The position numbers and the translations under genes were made by a program. Positions 17,724 through 24,963 of a DNA stretch of 64,000 nucleotides are shown one piece after another. Origin of the DNA: Streptomyces sp. JJ36 (GTDB taxonomy: Bacteria; Actinomycetota; Actinomycetes; Streptomycetales; Streptomycetaceae); NCBI RefSeq assembly GCF_021696945.1, contig NZ_JACYHE010000013.1:1-64000 (forward strand). The letters are read 5' to 3'. A model generated the notes under the pieces. It saw only the letters and a list, made by a program, of their open reading frames with translations, searched no databases and was not told the DNA's origin. Each line of letters opens with the position of its first letter. The first letter of the stretch is position 1.

Positions 17724-18794
17724 ATGATGAACACTGTTCCCCTCGTCGGCTCACCCTCCGGCGGCGTCCCCCAGGACTGGCCGGACGTGTTGGGCAGCCT
17801 GCTGGCCGGGGAGGACCTGACGGCGGACGCCACCGCCTGGGCGATGGACCGGATCATGCGCGGCGAGGCGACCGACGCCCAGATCGCCGGCTTCGCGGTG
17901 GCACTGCGGGCGAAGGGTGAGACGGTCGACGAGATCTCCGGTCTGGTCCGCGCCATGTACGAGCACGCGAACCTGATCGAGGTCCCCGGCCCCACGGTCG
18001 ACATCGTGGGCACCGGCGGCGACCGGGCCCGCACCGTGAACATCTCCACCATGTCGGCCATCGTGGTGGCCGGGACCGGTGCGAAGGTCGTCAAGCACGG
18101 CAACCGCGCGTCGTCCTCCGCCAGCGGCGCCTCCGACGTGCTGGAGAAGCTGGGCGTCAATCTGGAGCTCTCCCCGCGCCGGGTCGCCGAGGTGGCGGCG
18201 GAGGCCGGCATCACCTTCTGCTTCGCCGTCGCGTTCCACCCCTCGCTGCGGCATGTGGCCGGCGCCCGCCGGGAGCTGGGCATCCCCACCTCCTTCAACT
18301 TCCTGGGCCCGCTGACCAACCCGGCGCGGGTGCGCGCCCAGGCCACCGGCGTCGCGGACGCCCGGATGGCGCCCATCCTCGCGGGGGTCCTGGCGGACCG
18401 CGGCTCCTCGGCGCTGGTGTTCCGCGGCGACGACGGACTGGACGAGCTCACCACGACGGCCACGTCGACGGTCTGGATCGTCCGGGACGGCGAAGTGCGG
18501 CGCGAGACGTTCGACCCGCGTGCGGTCGGCATCGAGATGGTGCCGGTCGAGGCGCTGCAGGGCGCGGACGCCGCGTACAACGCCGACGTCGCCCGGCGCC
18601 TGCTGGACGGCGAGAAGGGCCCGGTCCGGGACGCCGTCCTGCTCAACTCGGCGGCCGCGCTGGCCGCCCTGGAGCCCGAGGAGGGGCCGCTCGTCGAGCG
18701 GATCGGCGCCGGCCTCGTGCGGGCCGCGGAGTCCCTCGACTCGGGGGCGGCGCGGAACGTCCTGGACCGCTGGGTGGCGGCGAGCAACGCCTAG
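17724..18794 (+). CDS. trpD: Anthranilate phosphoribosyltransferase
   Basis: Transfers phosphoribose from PRPP to anthranilate in tryptophan synthesis. 356 residues. The PRPP-binding loop [17 protein letters not shown], the [15 protein letters not shown] block and the [11 protein letters not shown] motif are all present, with standard length. The start is ATG 17724 or the adjacent ATG 17727; GGAG at 17715-17718 fits either. A -10-like TAGGCT lies at 17598-17603. The gene stands alone, not in a trp operon; trpEG is 12 kb away in the window. Confidence 0.95.
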   Translation: MMNTVPLVGSPSGGVPQDWPDVLGSLLAGEDLTADATAWAMDRIMRGEATDAQIAGFAVALRAKGETVDEISGLVRAMYEHANLIEVPGPTVDIVGTGGDRARTVNISTMSAIVVAGTGAKVVKHGNRASSSASGASDVLEKLGVNLELSPRRVAEVAAEAGITFCFAVAFHPSLRHVAGARRELGIPTSFNFLGPLTNPARVRAQATGVADARMAPILAGVLADRGSSALVFRGDDGLDELTTTATSTVWIVRDGEVRRETFDPRAVGIEMVPVEALQGADAAYNADVARRLLDGEKGPVRDAVLLNSAAALAALEPEEGPLVERIGAGLVRAAESLDSGAARNVLDRWVAASNA

Positions 18795-18907
18795 CCTCGC
18801 CGTCCGCGGGGACGGCACGACCGGCATACCGTCCGGGGCGGGGGCCGGGTCCTGGGGGGAGCACCCACGGGGCCGGTCCCCGACCGGGTATGGCATACTT
18901 CCGGGCA

Positions 18908-19025
18908 GGTCACGAGTGACAGCGATCAAGGCCCCGGCCCGCTGTCCGGCAACCCTCCGTCCGTGGCGGGGTGCCCCGGGTGATGACCGGGCCGCAGGCA
19001 GCGAGGTCTGCGGCAAGCGCGGATC
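18908..19025 (+). ncRNA. SAM-IV riboswitch aptamer
   Basis: Base-for-base resemblance to the actinobacterial SAM-IV consensus as I know it. It has the P1 arms GGTCA...TGACC, the stem GACAGCG...CGCTGTC, the core CCGGCAACCCTCC, the block GGGGTGCCCCGGGTGATGACC, a downstream hairpin (GCCGCAGGCAGC...GTCTGCGGC) and the terminal AAGCGCGGATC that joins the pseudoknot. Its 3' edge runs directly into the anti-ribosome-site strand of the next feature, so ligand binding probably controls translation start downstream. Confidence 0.95.
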
Positions 19026-19058
19026 CCTCGTCGGGCAGGGGTCCTGGTCCCCGAGGGA
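19024..19058 (+). promoter_or_regulatory. Anti-Shine-Dalgarno stem below the SAM-IV aptamer
   Basis: TCCCTCG (19024-19030) is the exact complement of CGAGGGA (19052-19058), which contains the ribosome site of the six-codon ORF at 19066. This is the expected expression platform of a translational riboswitch. Confidence 0.75.
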
Positions 19059-19065
19059 GTCTCGC

Positions 19066-19086
19066 GTGTCCCAGCACATGCCCTAG
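19066..19086 (+). CDS. Six-codon leader ORF (MSQHMP)
   Basis: GTG-TCC-CAG-CAC-ATG-CCC-TAG, seven bases after GGGAG. It has the only ribosome site under the riboswitch's anti-SD stem, and its stop codon lies within the 5' arm of the next hairpin. Two of the six residues are Met. It is too short to be a functional product by usual standards; a leader peptide whose translation controls the downstream hairpin is the simplest role. Whether it is translated is inferred. Confidence 0.6.
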   Translation: MSQHMP

Positions 19087-19125
19087 GCCCTGTCCGCCGG
19101 CCTCCGCGCCGACTTGACAGGGCCT
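19085..19125 (+). terminator. Attenuator-like hairpin after the leader ORF
   Basis: AGGCCCTGTC (19085-19094) and GACAGGGCCT (19116-19125), 10 perfect pairs around a 21-base loop. The 5' arm starts inside the leader ORF stop codon, so a terminating ribosome would cover it. No T-run follows. It contains TTGACA, but no convincing -10 box lies 16-19 bases on. Confidence 0.6.
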
Positions 19126-19262
19126 CAGCGGTTTCGCGGCCGCAGTCTGCCGCCGCGCGCCCGGCACTCCTACCGTGAGGCCGGTTCCTCCCGTATGCCG
19201 CCCCGCCCGGCCGTCGTGGCGCGACCGCCCGGCGTGCCGCCCAGCCACCAGGAGACCTCGCC

Positions 19263-20642
19263 ATGTCCGTGGACACGCTTCCCCTCACCGCCCACGTCAC
19301 CGCCCACCTCTCGGGCCGCCCCTCCGCCGCCTCCCCCGGGACCGGCTCCACGTCCGCCGACACCCCGCTGCCCGTACTGGGCCGGGACGTCCGGGTCCCG
19401 CTCGCCGGGGGCGGGGACGCGCCGTACGCCGCACTCGACTACGCCGCCAGCGCCCCCGCACTCCAGCGGGTCTGGGACGACGTCGCCGCGTACGCTCCCT
19501 GTTACGGGAGCGTGCATCGCGGCGCCGGCCGGCTCTCGCAGCTCTCCACCGAGCTCTACGAGCAGAGCCGGGCCACCGTGGCCCGCTTCCTCGGCTGCCG
19601 CCCCGGCGACCAGGTGATCTTCACCCGCGCCACCACCGACTCCCTGAACCTGCTCGCCCACGTCCTGCCCGCGGACACCCGGGTCTTCGTCTTCGAGACC
19701 GAGCACCATGCCGCCCTGCTGCCCTGGCGGGACCACCGGACCCGCTGTCTGCCGGCGCCGCGCAGCCCGGAGCAGGCCGTCGCCGCCCTGGAGGCCGCGT
19801 TGCGCGCCGCGCCCGCCGGCCCCCGGCTGGTCTGCGTCACCGGAGCCTCCAACGTCACCGGCGAGATCTGGCCGGTGCGGGAGCTGGCCCGGGTCGCCCG
19901 CCGGCACGGCGCCCGCATCGTGCTGGACGCGGCTCAGCTCGCTCCCCATCACCCGGTCGACATCGCCGCGCTGGACGTGGACTGGGTCGCCCTCTCCGGA
20001 CACAAGCTGTACGCCCCCTTCGGCGCCGGAGTGCTGGCCGGCCGGGCCGACTGGCCGGACGCCGCCCCGCCCTATCTGGCCGGCGGCGGCGCCGGCCGCC
20101 GGGTGGAGCGCGGCCCGGACGGGGGAGTGGCGGTCGAGTGGCACACCGGGCCCGCCCGGCACGAGGCCGGCTCCCCGAACGTGATCGGCGCCTACGCCCT
20201 CGCCTCCGCCTGCCGCGCGCTGGAGGCGGCCGGCTTCGACCGGCTGCTGCGCCGGGAGCAGCGGCTGCTCCGGGGGGTGCTGGACGGGCTGGCCGGGGTG
20301 CCCGGGGCCCGGGTGCTCTCGCTCTTCGGTGAGGAGCCCGGGCGGGCCGGACCGGCCGGGCGGGTCGGCGTGGTCTCCTTCGTGGCCGAGGGGCGGGACA
20401 GCGCGGAGCTCGCGGAGGCGCTGTCGGCGGAGTACGGCATCGGGGCGCGGGCCGGTCTGTTCTGCGCCCATCCGCTGCTGCGGGTGCTGCTGGGCGGGGC
20501 GCCGGCCGGGCCGGACACGTGCGGAGCGGCCGGCGCCCCGATGAACGCCGTGCGGGTCAGCTTCGGCGCCGGCACCCCCGACGAGCACGTGGACCGTCTC
20601 CTCACGGCCGTCCGCGCGCTGGTCCGGAGCCCCCGCGGCTGA
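19263..20642 (+). CDS. Class V aminotransferase / SufS-like PLP enzyme under SAM-IV control
   Basis: 459 residues from ATG 19263 with AGGAG eight bases upstream. Fold type I PLP enzyme of the cysteine desulfurase/selenocysteine lyase group: N-terminal substrate loop YGSVHRGAGRLSQLST, FTRATTDSLNLLA, FETEHHAALLPWR, PLP aspartate in VLDAAQLAPHH, Schiff-base Lys248 in SGHKLYAPFGAG, and a SufS-like Cys401 in GLFCAHPLL. The SAM-IV riboswitch upstream points to sulfur amino acid or SAM metabolism, so cysteine/homocysteine-related desulfurase or lyase activity is the best guess. The exact substrate is not readable. Confidence 0.88.
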   Translation: MSVDTLPLTAHVTAHLSGRPSAASPGTGSTSADTPLPVLGRDVRVPLAGGGDAPYAALDYAASAPALQRVWDDVAAYAPCYGSVHRGAGRLSQLSTELYEQSRATVARFLGCRPGDQVIFTRATTDSLNLLAHVLPADTRVFVFETEHHAALLPWRDHRTRCLPAPRSPEQAVAALEAALRAAPAGPRLVCVTGASNVTGEIWPVRELARVARRHGARIVLDAAQLAPHHPVDIAALDVDWVALSGHKLYAPFGAGVLAGRADWPDAAPPYLAGGGAGRRVERGPDGGVAVEWHTGPARHEAGSPNVIGAYALASACRALEAAGFDRLLRREQRLLRGVLDGLAGVPGARVLSLFGEEPGRAGPAGRVGVVSFVAEGRDSAELAEALSAEYGIGARAGLFCAHPLLRVLLGGAPAGPDTCGAAGAPMNAVRVSFGAGTPDEHVDRLLTAVRALVRSPRG

Positions 20643-20678
20643 CGGGGCCGGGCGTCCCGGCCGGGGAGGCCGCCGCTG

Positions 20679-20960
20679 TCAGGCGTCCAGGCCGATGGCG
20701 AACGCCGCCTCCAGGTCGTGCTGCGAGTACGTGCGGAAGGCGATGTGCGTCTCGGTGTGCAGGACCCCCGGCACCTTGCTGATCCGCCCCGGGATCACAT
20801 CGGCCAGATCGTCGTGCTGCGCCACCCGCACCATGGCGATCAGGTCGTAGGCACCGGTCACGGAGTACACCTCGCTCACGCCCTCGAGGGCGGCGATCTG
20901 CTCGGCGATCTCGGGGATGCGGTCGGTGCTGGTCTTGATGAGCACGATCGAGGTGATCAC
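20679..20960 (-). CDS. Stand-alone Lrp/AsnC ligand-binding (RAM) domain protein
   Basis: 93 residues, just the alpha-beta RAM domain without the helix-turn-helix: TSIVLIKTSTDRIPEIAEQI, the turn GVSEVYSVTGAYDLIAMVR and C-terminal HTETHIAFRTYSQHDLE. Such short proteins assemble into amino-acid-binding decamers or associate with full Lrp regulators. ATG start overlapping the rhomboid gene stop by four bases, so the two are translationally coupled. Confidence 0.92.
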   Translation of the reverse strand: MITSIVLIKTSTDRIPEIAEQIAALEGVSEVYSVTGAYDLIAMVRVAQHDDLADVIPGRISKVPGVLHTETHIAFRTYSQHDLEAAFAIGLDA

Positions 20961-21685
20961 GAGGAGATCCCTTCATCGGGGGTGGCGGAGCGACAGCGGA
21001 GCCACGCGTAGAGGAAGCCGACCATGAAGCCTACGACGTGGGCAAGGTAGGCGATCCCCGGCCCGTCCGTGTCGTGCCGGGCGGCCGCCCACTGCAGCAC
21101 CAGCCAGAAGACCAGCACCGCCCAGGCCGGGAAGCGCAGCGGCAGGAACCAGAGGAAGGGCAGGACGCTGGTGACGCGGGCGGTCGGGAAGAGGTAGAGG
21201 AAGGCCCCGAGGACTCCGGAGATCGCCCCGGAGGCCCCGATCAGCGGCTCGGCCGAATCCGGGTGTGCGGCGGCATAGCACAGCAGGGCCAGGTAGCCGA
21301 CAATGACGTAGAAGAAGAGGAAACGGAACGGGCCCAGCCGCCGCTCGACCAGGTCCCCGAAGACGAACAGGAAGAGCAGGTTCCCGAGCAGGTGCAGCCA
21401 GCCGCCGTGCAGGAAGAGGGCGGTGAACGGGGTGAGCAGCGGCCGGGCCGCGCCGCTCCACAGCGCGCGCGGCAGCACCCCCCAGTGCTGGAAGTACGCG
21501 GCCTGTTCGCGGTGGAGCGCCGCCCCGCCGTCGTGCGCCGGCACCGGTCCGGACGCCGGGCCCAGCAGGAAGACCAGGGCGCAGACCCCGATGAGGGCGT
21601 AGGTCGTCACCGGGTGCGGCGCGGGGTGAGCGGCCGTGGAGCGGGTAACGGTGCGGTGAGGCGGGCGGGTGCCGGAGCCGTGCAT
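20957..21685 (-). CDS. Rhomboid-family intramembrane serine protease
   Basis: 242 residues, six to seven membrane helices. Family hallmarks: the L1-loop/helix motif FLHGGWLHLLGNLLFLFVFG, catalytic serine in LIGASGAISGVLGAF (GASG), and catalytic histidine in IAYLAHVVGFMVGF. The N-terminal 25 residues are a polar cytoplasmic tail. Coupled by a 4-base overlap to the RAM-domain gene downstream. The substrate is unknown. Confidence 0.94.
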   Translation of the reverse strand: MHGSGTRPPHRTVTRSTAAHPAPHPVTTYALIGVCALVFLLGPASGPVPAHDGGAALHREQAAYFQHWGVLPRALWSGAARPLLTPFTALFLHGGWLHLLGNLLFLFVFGDLVERRLGPFRFLFFYVIVGYLALLCYAAAHPDSAEPLIGASGAISGVLGAFLYLFPTARVTSVLPFLWFLPLRFPAWAVLVFWLVLQWAAARHDTDGPGIAYLAHVVGFMVGFLYAWLRCRSATPDEGISS

Positions 21686-21825
21686 GAGCGGATGATGACG
21701 GCTCGGCCACGGTGCACGCTCGCCGACACACGCGGTGGTGGCCGGGCCGTAGGGTGACCCGGTGTGCTCCCGCGAGGACGAAGCGGTACAGGTGCCCGAG
21801 GCGATGTGAAGGAGTGGACGACACC

Positions 21826-22065
21826 ATGACGGTTCCCCAGCCCACGGCCGAGACCCGGTGGCGCTGCACGCTCTGCGGCAATCTCACCCGGTTCGACGTG
21901 AAGCGCTCCAGCCAGGTGGTGGAGTACGTCCATCTGGACCTGGCGGGTGACGCGCGGGTCGAGGAGCAGGACGTGCTCAGTGAGACCATCGAGTCCGTGC
22001 GCTGCCGGTGGTGCGACTCCGTGGACCAGATCGAGCTGGTGGACCGGCCCGGCGCACAGGTCTGA
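21826..22065 (+). CDS. Small zinc-ribbon protein
   Basis: 79 residues. Two CxxC knuckles, CTLCGN near residue 15 and CRWCDS near 65, frame a 45-residue beta-like middle (LTRFDVKRSSQVVEYVHLDL). That makes a four-cysteine zinc ribbon. Start ATG 21826 with GGAG eleven bases upstream. It is only 21 bases upstream of the NYN-domain gene and probably cotranscribed, which hints at nucleic-acid work. The function is unknown. Confidence 0.85.
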   Translation: MTVPQPTAETRWRCTLCGNLTRFDVKRSSQVVEYVHLDLAGDARVEEQDVLSETIESVRCRWCDSVDQIELVDRPGAQV

Positions 22066-22086
22066 CGGAACGGGCAGGTGTGAGCG

Positions 22087-23445
22087 GTGGCGGACAGTGC
22101 GAACGGTGACCGCGCGACGGAGCGCGGGACGCCGGACGAGGCGCTCGACCGTCCCCTGCCCGAGAAGGTGCGCCGCCGGGTCGTCACGCTGGCAGGCGAG
22201 GCGCTCGGCGGCCTCACCATGGCGGAACTGCCGCTGCCGCTGCGGCAGTACGCCCGCTTCACCCCGCAGCGCCGGGCGAAGTTCGGCGGCAACGCCATCG
22301 CCGCGGCGCTGGAGAACGACGCGGTCTTCCGGCAGCGCATCGCCGGCCGGCTGCGGGAGACGCTGCCGGAACTGGCGGAGGCGCTGGAGTCCGGCAGCCC
22401 GCCGCCCGCCGCCGACCCGGTCGAGGTGGCGGCCGTGGCCTATGTGCTGCGCCCGGACGGCTGGCCCAAGCTGGTGCTGGCCGCGGGCGAGGAGGCCGCC
22501 AGGGCGCAGGCGGAGCGCGCCGGTGAGGAGACCCAGCGCGAGCTGACCGCGCTGCGGGAGGAGCTGGCCCGTACCCGCTCGGCGGCACGGGACGAGGCCG
22601 AGCGGGCCCGGGCCGACCAGGAGGCCGCGCGCAAGGAGCTGGAGGCGGTGCAGCGGAGACTGCGCAGCGCCCAGAGCGACGTCAAGCGGGGCGAGGCGGC
22701 GCTGCGCAAGCTCCGGGCGGAGCTGGAGTCGGTGCGGGACTCGGCCGCAACGGAGAAGGCCGCCGCCGACAAGGACGTACGGCGGCTGCGGACCCGGCTG
22801 GCCGAGGCGGAGTCGGCGCTGGAAGCGGGCCGCAGGGCGGCGCGCGAGGGACGCAGCCTCGAGGACATGCGGGTGCGGCTGCTGCTGGACACGGTGCTGG
22901 ACGCGGCGCAGGGGCTGCGCCGGGAACTGGCGGTGCCGCCCTCCGAGGTACGGCCGGCCGACACCGTGGAGGCGGTGGAGCCCGGCCGCATGAGCCCCAA
23001 GGACCTGGCGGCGCGCGGGCTTTCGGAGACGGACCCGGCGCGGCTGGACCAGTTGCTGTCGCTGCCGCAGACGCATCTGGTGGTGGACGGCTACAACGTC
23101 ACCAAGACGGGTTATCCGACTCTGCCGCTGGAGAAGCAGCGGCTCCGGCTGCTCGGCGGGCTGGCCGGACTCGCCGCGCAGAGCGGCGCCGAGGTGACCT
23201 GTGTCTTCGACGGCGCGGAGCTGGCCGCGCCGGTGCTGCTGGCGCCGCCCCGCGGGGTGCGGGTGCTGTTCAGCAAACCGGGCCAGACCGCGGACGAGTT
23301 GATCCGGCAACTGGTGCGTGCGGAGCCCGCGGGGCGCCCGGTGGTGGTGGTCTCCTCGGACCGGGAGGTCGCCGACGGTTGCGCGGCCGCCGGGGCCCGT
23401 CCGGTCGCCTCCGCGCTGCTGCTCAAGCGACTTGCCCGATCCTGA
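22087..23445 (+). CDS. NYN/PIN-like RNase domain protein with long coiled coil
   Basis: 452 residues from GTG 22087. An N-terminal helical domain (about 1-130, with RRKFGGNAI-like RRAKFGGNAIAAALENDAVF) precedes a charged coiled coil (about 135-275, AQAERAGEETQRELTALREE and onward). The C-terminal NYN domain (about 320-452, YacP/Rae1 type) has the first acidic motif in HLVVDGYNVTKTGYP, VTCVFDGAEL, and VVVVSSDREVADGC. The acidic residues are those expected for metal-dependent RNA cleavage, so a role in RNA or ribosome turnover is inferred from the YacP relatives. Confidence 0.9.
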   Translation: MADSANGDRATERGTPDEALDRPLPEKVRRRVVTLAGEALGGLTMAELPLPLRQYARFTPQRRAKFGGNAIAAALENDAVFRQRIAGRLRETLPELAEALESGSPPPAADPVEVAAVAYVLRPDGWPKLVLAAGEEAARAQAERAGEETQRELTALREELARTRSAARDEAERARADQEAARKELEAVQRRLRSAQSDVKRGEAALRKLRAELESVRDSAATEKAAADKDVRRLRTRLAEAESALEAGRRAAREGRSLEDMRVRLLLDTVLDAAQGLRRELAVPPSEVRPADTVEAVEPGRMSPKDLAARGLSETDPARLDQLLSLPQTHLVVDGYNVTKTGYPTLPLEKQRLRLLGGLAGLAAQSGAEVTCVFDGAELAAPVLLAPPRGVRVLFSKPGQTADELIRQLVRAEPAGRPVVVVSSDREVADGCAAAGARPVASALLLKRLARS

Positions 23446-23741
23446 CCATTGCTCCCGCTTGCCCGTATTGCTCCTACGGAGCGTCAAGTGATGGTTGCTG
23501 CCCGTGGGATGAGGGTAAAGAAAGTGGTCTGCGGGCCGGTTTTTTCCCGGAGGGATTTGATCCGATCAGATGCGCGTGGCTAGTGTCTGGGCTCGAACCT
23601 CCGCGCGTTTGATCACTCAACCGGGGTGACAGCGGGGGTACCGCCTAGTTCTGCCGAATCGGTCCCGTCAGCCGGGCACCGGTGACGCGGAGCCGGAGTG
23701 AACCGACCGGCAGGCGGCTGAGGAAGAAGGAGCTCGCCCCA
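23446..23741 (+). promoter_or_regulatory. Promoter and long leader of the first NlpC/P60 gene
   Basis: The intergenic region has lower GC than its surroundings and includes a T6 run at about 23540. A good sigma-70-type promoter is TTGATC (23557-23562), an 18-base spacer, TAGTGT (23581-23586). The transcript would begin near 23593 and carry the riboswitch, then AAGGAG ahead of GTG 23742. Confidence 0.7.
23605..23720 (+). ncRNA. ydaO-type c-di-AMP riboswitch
   Basis: Conserved blocks of the actinobacterial ydaO leader are present in order: GATCACTCAACCGGGGTGAC, AGCGGGGGTACCGCC followed by AGTTCTGCC, and the 3' motif CCCGTCAGC...ACCGGTGACGC, then the leader runs on to the AAGGAG. This RNA class is known upstream of Streptomyces cell-wall hydrolase genes (rpf, NlpC/P60), which matches the gene it precedes. 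Exact borders are approximate; a covariance-model search with RF00379 would fix them. Confidence 0.8.
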
Positions 23742-24767
23742 GTGGCGTCCCACCGTCGTCCCAAGCAGCCGAGCCGCGCTCGCGTGTCCGTGCTCACGGC
23801 GACCGCAGCCGCTGCCGTCGCCATGACCTCGCAGACCGCGCAGGCCGACGACCCCTCCAAGGAGGAGGTCAAGGCCAAGGTCGACAAGCTCTACGAGGAC
23901 GCGGAAGCGGCGACCGAGAAGTACAACGGCGCCAAGGAGAAGCAGGAGAAACTGCAGAAGCAGGTCGGCAATCTCCAGGACAGCGTCGCGCGCGGACAGG
24001 CCGATCTGAACGAGCTGCGCGACGGCCTCGGTTCGATGGCCACCGCCCAGTACCGCAACGGGGGCATGGACCCCTCGCTGCAGCTCTTCCTCTCCTCCGA
24101 CCCGGACAGCTATCTCGACAAGGCGTCCACCCTGGACCAGCTCAGCGCCAAGCAGAGCGAGGCGCTGGAGAAGATCCAGGGAAAGCAGCGCAGCCTCGCC
24201 CAGAAGCGTGAGGAGGCCAAGGACAAGCTCGCCGACCTGGCCGAGACCCGCAAGGAACTGGGCGCCAAGAAGAAGAAGATCCAGGGCAAGCTCTCCGAGG
24301 CCCGGGAACTGCTCAACACCCTGACCGCGCGGGAACGCGCCGCCCTCGCCGCCGAGGAGGAGCGCGCCAACCGCGCCGCCTCCGACCGCGTGGACCTGGG
24401 CAGCGACGTGCCCGCCTCGCAGCGGGCCTCCGCCGCGCTGAGCGCCGCCCAGGGCAAGATCGGCTCGCCCTACGTCTGGGGCGCCACCGGCCCGAACTCC
24501 TTCGACTGCTCCGGCCTCACCTCCTGGGCGTACGCACAGGCGGGCGTCTCGCTGCCGCGCACCTCGCAGGCGCAGGCGAGCGCCGGCACGCGGGTCGGCC
24601 GCAGCGCCCTGCAACCGGGCGACCTGGTGCTCTTCTACAGCGACCTGCACCACATCGGTCTCTACGCGGGCAACGGCCAGATCCTGCACGCCCCGAAGCC
24701 GGGCGCCAGCGTGCGCTACGAGTCGATCAACAACATGCCCTTCATGTTCGGGGTGCGCGTCGGCTGA
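23742..24767 (+). CDS. Secreted NlpC/P60 peptidoglycan endopeptidase (riboswitch-controlled)
   Basis: 341 residues from GTG 23742. Signal peptide (about 1-34, VLTATAAAAVAMTSQTAQA then DD). A long coiled coil (about 40-215) with the family block AQYRNGGMDPSLQLFLSSDP. A C-terminal NlpC/P60 domain carries catalytic Cys256 in FDCSGLTSWAY, His in LHHIGLYAG and a third polar residue in ILHAPKPG. Architecture equals the RipA-like/SCO-type hydrolases that cut D-Glu-mDAP bonds. Control by c-di-AMP links wall cleavage to osmotic or growth signals. The next hydrolase gene is a diverged copy. Confidence 0.94.
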   Translation: MASHRRPKQPSRARVSVLTATAAAAVAMTSQTAQADDPSKEEVKAKVDKLYEDAEAATEKYNGAKEKQEKLQKQVGNLQDSVARGQADLNELRDGLGSMATAQYRNGGMDPSLQLFLSSDPDSYLDKASTLDQLSAKQSEALEKIQGKQRSLAQKREEAKDKLADLAETRKELGAKKKKIQGKLSEARELLNTLTARERAALAAEEERANRAASDRVDLGSDVPASQRASAALSAAQGKIGSPYVWGATGPNSFDCSGLTSWAYAQAGVSLPRTSQAQASAGTRVGRSALQPGDLVLFYSDLHHIGLYAGNGQILHAPKPGASVRYESINNMPFMFGVRVG

Positions 24768-24894
24768 GCGTGGCCAAACGTCCTTCGTCCGGGTGATTCC
24801 GGGCGGCCCCAACCGAGTTGGTTCCCCGTCGGTGACCTGCGTCATCGACGGGGAAGTCGTATCTGCGTACGGATCGAGTCCCGGGCCACGGTCC

Positions 24895-24924
24895 TTGGAC
24901 GCTGCGTAGTCACACGGCTACATT
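24895..24924 (+). promoter_or_regulatory. Promoter of the second NlpC/P60 gene
   Basis: TTGGAC (24895-24900), 18-base spacer, TACATT (24919-24924), about 40 bases before the GTG start. No ydaO-like blocks are present in this 196-base leader region. Confidence 0.65.
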
Positions 24925-24963
24925 CTGCCGGGCAGTTCGCCTAGCGGAAGGAGCGCGCCTCCT

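Noticed and set aside
19111-19140. TTGACA as a promoter -35 for the aminotransferase gene
   Set aside because: No acceptable -10 box lies 16-19 bases downstream, and the hexamer is part of the hairpin's 3' arm.
23536-23552. T6 run as an intrinsic terminator of the NYN gene
   Set aside because: The only pairing available is a 4-bp CCGG self-match around the T-run, too weak and in the wrong order.
24768-24963. A second ydaO riboswitch upstream of the second NlpC/P60 gene
   Set aside because: The conserved GGGGGtaCCgcC and CCCGTCAGC blocks are missing.
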